Shown here piece by piece: positions 15,543 through 21,687 of a DNA stretch of 21,687 nt. Position 1 is the first letter of the stretch. Every line of letters begins with the position of its first letter. The notes below the pieces were generated by a model, which saw nothing but the letters and a program-made list of their open reading frames with translations, made no database searches and was not told the origin of the DNA. This stretch comes from Candidatus Omnitrophota bacterium (GTDB lineage: Bacteria; Hinthialibacterota; Hinthialibacteria; JAKQFZ01), in assembly GCA_029558215.1 (NCBI GenBank), contig JAKQFZ010000883.1, positions 1 through 21,687 on the forward strand. Direction: 5' to 3'. A program made the translations under genes and the position numbers.

Positions 15543-16553
15543 TCAATCACCCATCTCACAGAAAGTCTCAAAAACCGCCCTCACGTTGACGGAGCGCACA
15601 TCCGATCCCCATTCACATTGAGCGATCAAGCCACCATTGAAGTTGCCCAGTGCAGTTACAACACGTCGGACGCCTGCGCTGACTTCATCCGCCGCAGCGA
15701 AGGGCAAGAGTCTCTGACGATCGATCTCTCCCCAGAACGTAATCTTACCACCAAACTCCCTTCCCAGTCGCTCGATGTCCATGCAGAAAAGTTGTGAATT
15801 CAGTGCATCCACACCAATCTCGATCAGGTCTGGATAGATGGCTTCAATCATCCCGTCGCTGTGCATGAACACAAACTTTTTCTTCGAATGGGCTATCGAA
15901 ACATAGTCCCGATAGAGTGGCTTGAAGAACTCACGCCACATCTCTGGAGAGATCAACAGTGCCTGCTGTGTTCCCCAGTCATCCATGAACATCACTGCGT
16001 CAACATCCGTCGTAGACCAGAGTTCAAACTCACGGATGAAGAACTCATGAACCATGTCACGCAACCGGTACACTTCGGAGACGCCGTATGCCAAATCCAT
16101 GAATAAATGCTCAGTGCCTCGAAGAAACTGCATGCGCTCGAACGGACGAGGCACTCCACTTCCGAGCATGAACTGATCACTTTTCGAACAGGCCTCGTTG
16201 ACCTGTTCCATACCCTTGCCAAGAATCTCCCAAGGCGGCTGATAGGAGTCCAGAGCCGACCACTCGGCAAGAGGAGCCTTCAAAACCTCACCGATAACGC
16301 CGAGCTCTTTCGCACGCCAAACGCAGTTCCAAGCATCTACATATTCCAGGTCGAGCCCTGCGTGTCCTCGTTCAAAAGGCATTCGCGCAGGGTTGTACGG
16401 TGAACGACCGATATCCATGGGAAATTCCTGCATCATCTCCTGGATCTTCTCAGGGTACTTCATCTGCGCGGCGGGCAATACCCACAAGTCACGCGGATAG
16501 CGATCCGGTGACTCAAATCTCAGCGTACGAATCATCCGCTCTCGAGAGGTCAT
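15543..16553 (-). CDS. uroporphyrinogen decarboxylase (URO-D) family protein, not haem-pathway type
   Basis: A 336-residue protein of the URO-D/methyltransferase TIM-barrel superfamily. Recognisable parts are the N-terminal TSRERMIRTLRFESPDRYPRD, the central FMDDWGTQQALLISPEMWRE (189-208), FVFMHSDGMI (227-236) and the end GLIAQCEWG (308-316). The Arg-rich N-terminal motif of haem-pathway UroD is absent. In corrinoid methyltransferases (MtaA type) zinc is held by an HxC pair plus a distal Cys; here the equivalent is H231-S-D233 with C313, so an altered metal site is possible. Divergent members of this family often sit in sugar-use clusters of uncultivated bacteria and have no proven reaction. 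The ATG at 16553 has GAGGAG 5 nt upstream. It is directly coupled to the beta-helix lipoprotein gene and divergent from the dehydrogenase/GH2 pair. Confidence 0.82.
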   Translation of the reverse strand: MTSRERMIRTLRFESPDRYPRDLWVLPAAQMKYPEKIQEMMQEFPMDIGRSPYNPARMPFERGHAGLDLEYVDAWNCVWRAKELGVIGEVLKAPLAEWSALDSYQPPWEILGKGMEQVNEACSKSDQFMLGSGVPRPFERMQFLRGTEHLFMDLAYGVSEVYRLRDMVHEFFIREFELWSTTDVDAVMFMDDWGTQQALLISPEMWREFFKPLYRDYVSIAHSKKKFVFMHSDGMIEAIYPDLIEIGVDALNSQLFCMDIERLGREFGGKITFWGEIDRQRLLPFAAADEVSAGVRRVVTALGNFNGGLIAQCEWGSDVRSVNVRAVFETFCEMGD

Positions 16554-16757
16554 CTCAACTCCTCATCAGGACTGAAATATGGACGTCTTCCAAGACAATT
16601 TGACCGAGTATGCCATCTGTCACATAGAGGGTGCAAGTGATTCGCATGCAGCACGCCAATTCCTTGACATTTCCTCTCGATTCTGATTCTCTTTGGCGGG
16701 TTGTCCCAACAGGTACGTGGGCAGAGCCCGCGCACAGTGAAACATTTGGAGTCGTGG
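16554..16757. promoter_or_regulatory. divergent intergenic control region
   Basis: This 204-nt stretch separates the minus-strand URO-D gene from the plus-strand dehydrogenase and must hold promoters for both. On the plus strand a perfect -35 TTGACA (16664-16669) has only a poor -10 (TTCTCT, 16687-16692). On the minus strand TTGCAC and CATACT with an 18-nt spacer are a possible pair. An inverted repeat GTCTT-CC-AAGAC (16585-16596) lies 32 nt before the URO-D start and could be an operator half-site pair. A second loose dyad, GTGC...GCAC, spans about 16631-16654. No regulator gene is adjacent. Confidence 0.35.
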
Positions 16758-17684
16758 ATGAAATCGGTTGAGATCACACAGGAGACCCGCCTTGGGTGGA
16801 TAGGGACTGGAGTCATGGGACTGTCCATGTGTGGTCATTTGCTGGCGCATGGCTATAGAATGACGGTTCACAGCAGAACCCGCTCCAAAGCGCAGCCACT
16901 CATCAACAGCGGTGCCGTGTGGTCGGATTCCTCCAGAGATGTCGCGGAGAATTCTGACCTTGTGTTCACCATGGTCGGATTCCCCGATGACGTTCGGGAC
17001 GTCTACTTCGGTGAGACGGGCATCTTGGCAGGAGTTCGAGCGGGAAGCATTCTGGTTGACATGACCACCACGGTTCCAAGCCTGTCGCAGGAGATTTGTG
17101 CCGCAGCATTGGCAAAGGATGCGTTCGCGCTGGACGCCCCGGTATCCGGTGGTGACGTTGGCGCTCGCAACGCCACGCTTTCCATCATGGTCGGTGGTGA
17201 CCAACAGACTTTTCAGGCAGTGTTGCCCCTGCTGGAACGACTCGGCAAGAGCATTGTCTATCAAGGGCAGTCGGGTGCGGGGCAACACACCAAGATGTGC
17301 AACCAGATCATCATCACAGGAACGATGATCGGGGTGTGTGAGAGCCTGATCTATGGAACGAAGGCGGGACTTGATCTGGAAACGGTATTGAAGTCTATCA
17401 GTTCCGGCGCTGCGGGGTGCTGGACACTGACAAACCTTGCCCCGCGAATCCTGAAAAGGGATTTCAACCCAGGCTTTTTCGTTGAGCACTTCATCAAGGA
17501 TATGGGCATCGCGCTCGACGAAGCTCGGAAGATGAACCTGAGCCTTCCTGGGTTGGCGCTTGTACATCAGTTGTATCTGGCACTTCAGGCTCAGGGTCAT
17601 GGACGCTGTGGAACACAGGCATTGGCACTAGCCCTGGAACAATTGTCCAACGTGAAGATTGAGCACAAACCGGTTGCGCTCTGA
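16758..17684 (+). CDS. 3-hydroxyisobutyrate dehydrogenase family oxidoreductase
   Basis: A 308-residue NAD(P)-dependent beta-hydroxyacid dehydrogenase (3-hydroxyisobutyrate dehydrogenase, tartronate-semialdehyde reductase and relatives). It has the Rossmann motif LGWIGTGVMG (12-21), the substrate-binding signature DAPVSGGDVGARNATL (126-141), GAGQHTKMCNQ with the catalytic Lys at 179, and KDMGIAL (248-254) in the helical C-terminal domain. Length is normal for the family (about 290-300). The ATG at 16758 is chosen because GGAG lies 6 nt upstream and the protein then starts just before the Rossmann strand; an upstream TTG at 16701 adds 19 unrelated residues. It precedes the GH2 gene by 82 nt on the same strand. 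The substrate is probably a sugar-acid-derived hydroxyacid or semialdehyde, inferred from context only. Confidence 0.9.
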   Translation: MKSVEITQETRLGWIGTGVMGLSMCGHLLAHGYRMTVHSRTRSKAQPLINSGAVWSDSSRDVAENSDLVFTMVGFPDDVRDVYFGETGILAGVRAGSILVDMTTTVPSLSQEICAAALAKDAFALDAPVSGGDVGARNATLSIMVGGDQQTFQAVLPLLERLGKSIVYQGQSGAGQHTKMCNQIIITGTMIGVCESLIYGTKAGLDLETVLKSISSGAAGCWTLTNLAPRILKRDFNPGFFVEHFIKDMGIALDEARKMNLSLPGLALVHQLYLALQAQGHGRCGTQALALALEQLSNVKIEHKPVAL

Positions 17685-17766
17685 AGGCGCAATGGGTAGA
17701 GATGATCCCATTGGTATCTCGCCGATGGGCAGAGAACACGGAGTTGTATTGGAGGAATCAGCTGTC

Positions 17767-19545
17767 ATGAACATCCCTCGTCCCGAGTATCCCAGACCTC
17801 AGTTTGTTCGTTCGGAGTGGCTTTGTTTGAATGGTGAGTGGGAATTTGAAATTGATGCTGGAGACAGTGGTCTGGCTCGCGGACTGCTCAACAAGCCCTT
17901 GAAGGATCGCATCGTTGTTCCGTTCTGTCCGGAATCCCCTCTTTCGGGTATCGGCAACGAGGATTTCCTCAACGTCGTCTGGTATCGCCGCACTGTTCGC
18001 ATTCCCAAGGAATGGTCTGGCAAAGATGTTCTCCTGCACTTTCAGGCTGTTGACTACGATACAACGATCTGGGTCAATGGAACCGAAGTCAACCGACATC
18101 GGGGCGGATTCACTCCGATCACCTGCGATTTGAGTCGCGTTGCGCAGCCGGGAGATGAGGTGACGATCGTCGTTCGCGCTCGAGATTTCCCGCAGCCTCC
18201 ACAACCCCGTGGTAAGCAGTCGCAACGCTACGAACGCCACGGTTGTCACTACACACGCACGACGGGAATCTGGCAGACCGTTTGGATGGAGCCGGTCTCG
18301 CGCACTTCACTGCTTCGAACTCGCTTGACTCCTGATGTTGCCAACAGCTGCGTTCACCTGGAGCAGCCCATTCGAAACGCGAAATCCGGAACCAGGGTTC
18401 GCGCAGTCCTTTCTGATCAACAGGGGCCGATCAGTGCGGCAGAAGCACCCGCGGACTTGGACTTTGCCCCACGCCTGACTTTGGGCATTCCCGAACAGCG
18501 TCGAAGGCTCTGGTCTATCAGCGACCCGCACCTCTATCAAATCGGGGTTGAACTTTTGGATGCCAACGGCAAAGTGATGGATCAAATCTCCAGTTATGCT
18601 GGTCTCCGAAGCGTGTCCATCGAAGGCAAGGCGATCAAGATCAATGGCACGTCCGTGTTTCAGCGGCTGGTGCTCGACCAGGGATACTATCCCGACGGCA
18701 TTCTCACCGCACCAACCGAAGAAGTCCTCATCAAGGATATCGAACTGAGTCAGGCTGTCGGCTTCAATGGAGCAAGACTCCATCAGAAAGTCTTTGAGGA
18801 GCGATTTCTCTATCACTGCGACCGGCTCGGATACATTGTCTGGGGCGAATTCCCCGACTGGGGTGGACAGGGCTATGGCCGCGACGATGACCACTGGCAG
18901 CCTGGAGCGACTTATATCACCCAATGGCTCGAAGAAATCGAACGAGATTACTCCCATCCGAGCATCATCGGCTGGTGTCCGCTGAACGAAACTTGGCAGA
19001 CCTTGCATGATGGAATCACCGTTCTGGATGATGTCACACGCGGCATGTTTCTCGCCACCAAAGCAATGGACACGACACGCCCCGTTTTAGATGCTTCCGG
19101 CTATTCGCACAGAGTTCGAGAAGCCGACGTCTACGACTCACACGACTACAACCAAGATCCCGCGAAGTTCAAGGAGACGCATGCAGGGCTTGCCCAAGAC
19201 AAACCCTTCCTCAACACACACGGGCATCGGGTGATCTCCATTCCCTATGCTGGTCAGCCCTACTTTGTCAGCGAGTTCGGCGGCATCTGGTGGAACCCCA
19301 ACGCCAAGCCAGGAGAAGACTCCTGGGGTTACGGCGAGCGACCCAAGACCCTTGAGGAATTCTACACCCGCTTTGAAGGACTCTGTCGAGCACTCTTGGA
19401 AGATGCCGGTATGTTCGGCTACTGCTACACCCAGTTGACCGATGTGTACCAGGAGCAGAACGGCATTTTCACCTTCGATCGCAGAAACAAGTTCGATCTG
19501 GAAAGAATGCGCAGGATCCAGCAACAGAAAGCGGCGATCGAATAG
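17767..19545 (+). CDS. glycoside hydrolase family 2 (beta-galactosidase/glucuronidase-like)
   Basis: A 592-residue GH2 glycosidase that removes terminal beta-linked sugars by a retaining mechanism. It has an N-terminal sugar-binding jelly roll (about 1-178) containing RPEYPRPQF, the LNGEWEFEID strand and the VWYRRTVRIPKEW, IWVNGTEVNRHRGG and RTTGIWQTVWME motifs. A short, reduced beta-sandwich (about 180-285) and a TIM barrel (about 286-592) follow. The acid/base is E408 in PLNETW and the nucleophile is E503 in FVSEFGG. No signal peptide is seen, so it probably acts in the cytoplasm on imported oligosaccharides. The ATG at 17767 is supported by GGAGGA about 10 nt upstream; the frame is open further upstream but not GH2-like. 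Substrate (galactoside, glucuronide or mannoside) cannot be decided. It pairs with the dehydrogenase and the divergent beta-helix/URO-D genes. Confidence 0.92.
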   Translation: MNIPRPEYPRPQFVRSEWLCLNGEWEFEIDAGDSGLARGLLNKPLKDRIVVPFCPESPLSGIGNEDFLNVVWYRRTVRIPKEWSGKDVLLHFQAVDYDTTIWVNGTEVNRHRGGFTPITCDLSRVAQPGDEVTIVVRARDFPQPPQPRGKQSQRYERHGCHYTRTTGIWQTVWMEPVSRTSLLRTRLTPDVANSCVHLEQPIRNAKSGTRVRAVLSDQQGPISAAEAPADLDFAPRLTLGIPEQRRRLWSISDPHLYQIGVELLDANGKVMDQISSYAGLRSVSIEGKAIKINGTSVFQRLVLDQGYYPDGILTAPTEEVLIKDIELSQAVGFNGARLHQKVFEERFLYHCDRLGYIVWGEFPDWGGQGYGRDDDHWQPGATYITQWLEEIERDYSHPSIIGWCPLNETWQTLHDGITVLDDVTRGMFLATKAMDTTRPVLDASGYSHRVREADVYDSHDYNQDPAKFKETHAGLAQDKPFLNTHGHRVISIPYAGQPYFVSEFGGIWWNPNAKPGEDSWGYGERPKTLEEFYTRFEGLCRALLEDAGMFGYCYTQLTDVYQEQNGIFTFDRRNKFDLERMRRIQQQKAAIE

Positions 19546-19688
19546 CGATCTTTCGGCTGGAAGAACAGGACAGATTTTACACAGAGGACGTATCGGCTCT
19601 TAGCGATTCGGTGGATCGTTTCCTCTTTCGATTCATGTTCTGAGTCGCGCGGAGTGTACTTCTGCGCAATCATCTCTCTCTGAGAGAG
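19546..19688. other. convergent intergenic gap with two small hairpins
   Basis: This 143-nt gap lies between the ends of the GH2 gene and the opposing small membrane-protein gene. GATCG-AATAG-CGATC (19536-19550) overlaps the GH2 stop and is followed by only TTT. CTCTCT-CTG-AGAGAG (19674-19688) directly abuts the stop of the opposing gene. Neither has a proper T-run, so bidirectional termination here is only suggested. Confidence 0.35.
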
Positions 19689-20162
19689 TCATTTCTGACT
19701 GCCTCCTCCCAACAGCGCCTTGTTCATCTCAGCAGTCTTCACTGCGCCCAGCGCATGCGTCAGGATCCGTTTGATCGCTTCCTGATCGCTCAGAGCCCAG
19801 AAGAGCGTTCTCCCACCCGCATAGACAAAGCCCATCGCGATCCACACAAGAGCAATGGCTCCACCACCCAGCACCCCAAGAGCCAGAATGTTTGCCAGGG
19901 GGAATGCGCTGCCCGCAATGACAATGTCCAATTGGTCACCCCCAAGCACGGTGATCCACTTGCCGAGGGTGGTCTGAAATCCATCTGGATCTTTCAATAC
20001 GCCGTAGATGAGCGAGAATATCCGAGTGGCGTAGAATAGACCGATGAGCATGGTAAGAATGCCCAATACAGCAGCCGCAGAACGAACAACTGGAATCACG
20101 GAGATGGTTCCGGTTGACGTGTTCCCGTGTTCTTGTCCAAAACCCTGTATCGTGTTCTCCAT
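19689..20162 (-). CDS. small hypothetical membrane protein, two transmembrane helices
   Basis: Not recognised. The 157-residue product has a polar N-terminus with Gly, Thr and Ser (about 1-20), a first hydrophobic segment (about 25-55, including VLGILTMLIGLFYATRIFS), a connecting loop (55-82), a second hydrophobic segment rich in Gly/Ala (about 84-117) and an amphipathic C-terminal tail ending LLGGGSQK. The ATG at 20162 is chosen because GAGAGG lies 8 nt upstream and a promoter-like sequence stands just before it. A GTG at 20291 overlapping the priA stop would add 43 residues but has no ribosome binding site. It is on the same strand as priA, 125 nt downstream of it. No functional link to priA is evident. 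Confidence 0.75.
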   Translation of the reverse strand: MENTIQGFGQEHGNTSTGTISVIPVVRSAAAVLGILTMLIGLFYATRIFSLIYGVLKDPDGFQTTLGKWITVLGGDQLDIVIAGSAFPLANILALGVLGGGAIALVWIAMGFVYAGGRTLFWALSDQEAIKRILTHALGAVKTAEMNKALLGGGSQK

Positions 20163-20224
20163 CTGATATGCCTCTCTGATATGCGCACCGAGATTCAACC
20201 AGGGCGCTGCATAGTTGTGGTCTG

Positions 20225-20254
20225 AGTCTACCGCATCCGGCGAAAACAGTGCAA
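20225..20254 (-). promoter_or_regulatory. candidate promoter for the small membrane protein
   Basis: TTGCAC (plus 20249-20254) and TAGACT (20225-20230) are separated by 18 nt on the minus strand; the -10 matches consensus at four of six positions. The start would be near 20218, giving a leader of about 56 nt. A tandem GGCTTCC repeat (20257-20272) lies immediately upstream of the -35. It supports an expression unit separate from priA. Confidence 0.35.
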
Positions 20255-20287
20255 TAGGAAGCCTTGGAAGCCCGCCTGCAAATTGAG

Positions 20288-21687
20288 TCACAGAAACGAC
20301 TGCGGATCAACATCCACAGTGATCTTCAGTTTGGACTTGGCGCTACGAATGTGCTTCTGAACCGCAGCATGTGTCAAAACTCGTGCGTTGTCGGTCTGGC
20401 TTCGTCCCGCAATTGCCAACTGCCAGCGGAATTGGTTCCGAACACGATAAATCGGGCATTCGCCGGGACCGATGATCCTGACAGTCCGGATTCCGAGTTC
20501 GTCAAAAGCAAGTCGGATCGCGTTGCTGAGTTCGAATGCCGTGGCTTTCGCGATGGCTTCTTCTCCGCTGCTGATCCGGATATTGACCAGCCGACGATAG
20601 GGAGGAAGGCTCAACAGCTTCCGGTAGCGAATCTCCTGGTCGAAGAACGCCTGGTAGTTTTGATCCAGCGCGGCGCGGACGCTGTAATGCTGCGGGCAGT
20701 AGGTTTGAATCAGCACCTTGCCTGCGGTACGTCCCCGTCCCGCTCTGCCAGCTACCTGCGTCAGCAGTGCAAAGGTTCGCTCGGCAGCCCGAAAATCCTC
20801 AAAAAAAAGAGCCATGTCTGCACAGATGACTCCAACGAGTGACACGCCGCCAAAGTCCAATCCCTTGGCGATCATCTGCGTTCCGACAAGGATGTCCATC
20901 TCACCCCGCGCAAGGGCTGAAAAGAGATCGTTGTAAGCGGTTCGGGTTTGAACCGTGTCGGTGTCCATCCGACCCACGCGCACACCGGGAAGAAGTTGCT
21001 CCATCACTTCCACAACCTGTTCGGTTCCGACACCCTTGTACTTGAGCCACTCCTGAGAACAACTGGGACATCGGGTTGGCTCGGGACGGCTGAAGCCACA
21101 ATGGTGGCACCTCAAGCGCCGCTGATCCTGGTGATACACCAGAGCCACGGAACACTTCTCACAGGTGATGGTTTCTCCACAGTGGCGGCAGAGCAGATTG
21201 GTGGCAAAGCCTCTTCGATTCAAAAAAAGAATGGCCTGCTCCGATCGATCAAGGCATGCCCGGCAGGCATCCACCAACTCCTGTGACACCACAGATTCGT
21301 TTTCTGCACGTGCCCGCATGTCAATCAAACTCAGTTCGGGCAGACCATGCTGCACGGCACGCTCTGGCAGTGTGAGAAGATCGTACTTGCCCGTCCTGGA
21401 GTTCCAGTAGGACTCCAAAGATGGGGTAGCACTGCCGAAAACTGCCACGGCTCCAACCGCCGCGGCACGATATGCTGCGACGTCCCGCGCATGGTAGCGG
21501 GGAGCCGGATCGTCCTGTTTGTAGGACGGATCATGTTCTTCATCCACCACGATCAGTCCGATGTTGTCCAAGGGACAGAAGACGGCCGAGCGTGTTCCGA
21601 CAATGACGCGCACACGCCCTTCACGCGCAGCACTCCATTCGTCAAAGCGCTCTCCCGAGGAAAGGCCGCTGTGAAGAATGCCGACAG
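20288..21687 (-). CDS. priA: primosomal helicase PriA (partial, N-terminus outside window)
   Basis: PriA recognises abandoned replication forks and reloads the replisome. The visible C-terminal part, about 466 residues, enters at VGILHSGLSSGERFDEW and runs to a TGA at 20290-20288. It contains the helicase box DEEHDPSYKQ, GSATPSLES (motif III), AILFLNRRG, the eight-cysteine double zinc module (CRHC, CEKC, CHHC, CPSC), VGTQMIAKGLDF (motif V) and QVAGRAGRG (motif VI). All are intact. The missing N-terminus includes the DNA-binding domain and Walker A, beyond the right edge. It is transcribed toward the small membrane-protein gene. No anomaly is seen. Confidence 0.97.
   Translation of the reverse strand, partial: VGILHSGLSSGERFDEWSAAREGRVRVIVGTRSAVFCPLDNIGLIVVDEEHDPSYKQDDPAPRYHARDVAAYRAAAVGAVAVFGSATPSLESYWNSRTGKYDLLTLPERAVQHGLPELSLIDMRARAENESVVSQELVDACRACLDRSEQAILFLNRRGFATNLLCRHCGETITCEKCSVALVYHQDQRRLRCHHCGFSRPEPTRCPSCSQEWLKYKGVGTEQVVEVMEQLLPGVRVGRMDTDTVQTRTAYNDLFSALARGEMDILVGTQMIAKGLDFGGVSLVGVICADMALFFEDFRAAERTFALLTQVAGRAGRGRTAGKVLIQTYCPQHYSVRAALDQNYQAFFDQEIRYRKLLSLPPYRRLVNIRISSGEEAIAKATAFELSNAIRLAFDELGIRTVRIIGPGECPIYRVRNQFRWQLAIAGRSQTDNARVLTHAAVQKHIRSAKSKLKITVDVDPQSFL

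Noticed and set aside
16620..17600. 326-codon minus-strand frame opposite the dehydrogenase gene
   Set aside because: The plus strand has the Rossmann, DAPVSGG and catalytic Lys motifs, so the reverse frame is a shadow.
19425..19673. 82-codon minus-strand frame overlapping the GH2 end, with a purine-rich site before its ATG
   Set aside because: Half of it is antisense to the conserved GH2 C-terminus, it has no recognisable family, and Cys/Trp/Phe clustering in the antisense part is typical of a shadow frame.

Overview
The window looks like chromosomal DNA of an uncultivated diderm bacterium with a saprophytic, polysaccharide-using lifestyle. Supporting signs are a Tat-exported lipoprotein with a pectate-lyase-type beta-helix, a GH2 glycosidase, a URO-D-like protein, a PqqD-domain protein and an OPT-like membrane protein. 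A Sumerlaeota-, Hydrogenedentota- or Planctomycetota-like source is my inference from gene content only; no marker here fixes the phylum. Nearly everything lies on the minus strand, so it is read from high to low coordinates.

Right end (about 19689-21687, minus): the 3' two thirds of priA, the replication-restart helicase, followed by a small two-helix membrane protein of unknown function with its own candidate promoter. Next, on the plus strand (16758-19545), come a 3-hydroxyisobutyrate-dehydrogenase-type oxidoreductase and a GH2 beta-glycosidase. Divergent from them, on the minus strand (14162-16553), are a URO-D-family protein and the beta-helix Tat lipoprotein, separated by 1 nt. The two arms share a 204-nt intergenic region and form a small carbohydrate-use island.

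Centre (3299-14108, minus): six closely spaced co-directional genes that are the most unusual part of the window. They encode a TPR protein with a C-terminal membrane anchor; a 1623-residue protein joining an M28-peptidase-like ectodomain to a MacB/FtsX-type permease; a 732-residue OPT-like polytopic membrane protein; a cytosolic protein with a C-terminal PqqD-like domain; a 220-residue FtsX-type permease with almost no ectodomain; and a LolD/MacB-type ATPase. The last two plus the giant permease could form an asymmetric mechanotransmission-type (type VII) ABC complex. Four of five M28 metal-ligand positions, and the catalytic Glu, are substituted, so the ectodomain is probably a non-catalytic binding module. 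A weak terminator overlaps the ATPase stop codon.

Left end (1-2999, minus): tRNA-Val(GAC), then the conserved translation operon thrS-infC-rpmI (rpmI cut by the window edge). infC starts at a non-canonical ATT inside the 3' end of thrS. A strong terminator-like hairpin stands only 27 nt before the thrS start codon, which implies either an attenuated leader or termination of the tRNA transcript. The 300-nt gap between the ATPase gene and the tRNA holds a 94-bp imperfect inverted repeat of the GTCATTCTGAGC type.
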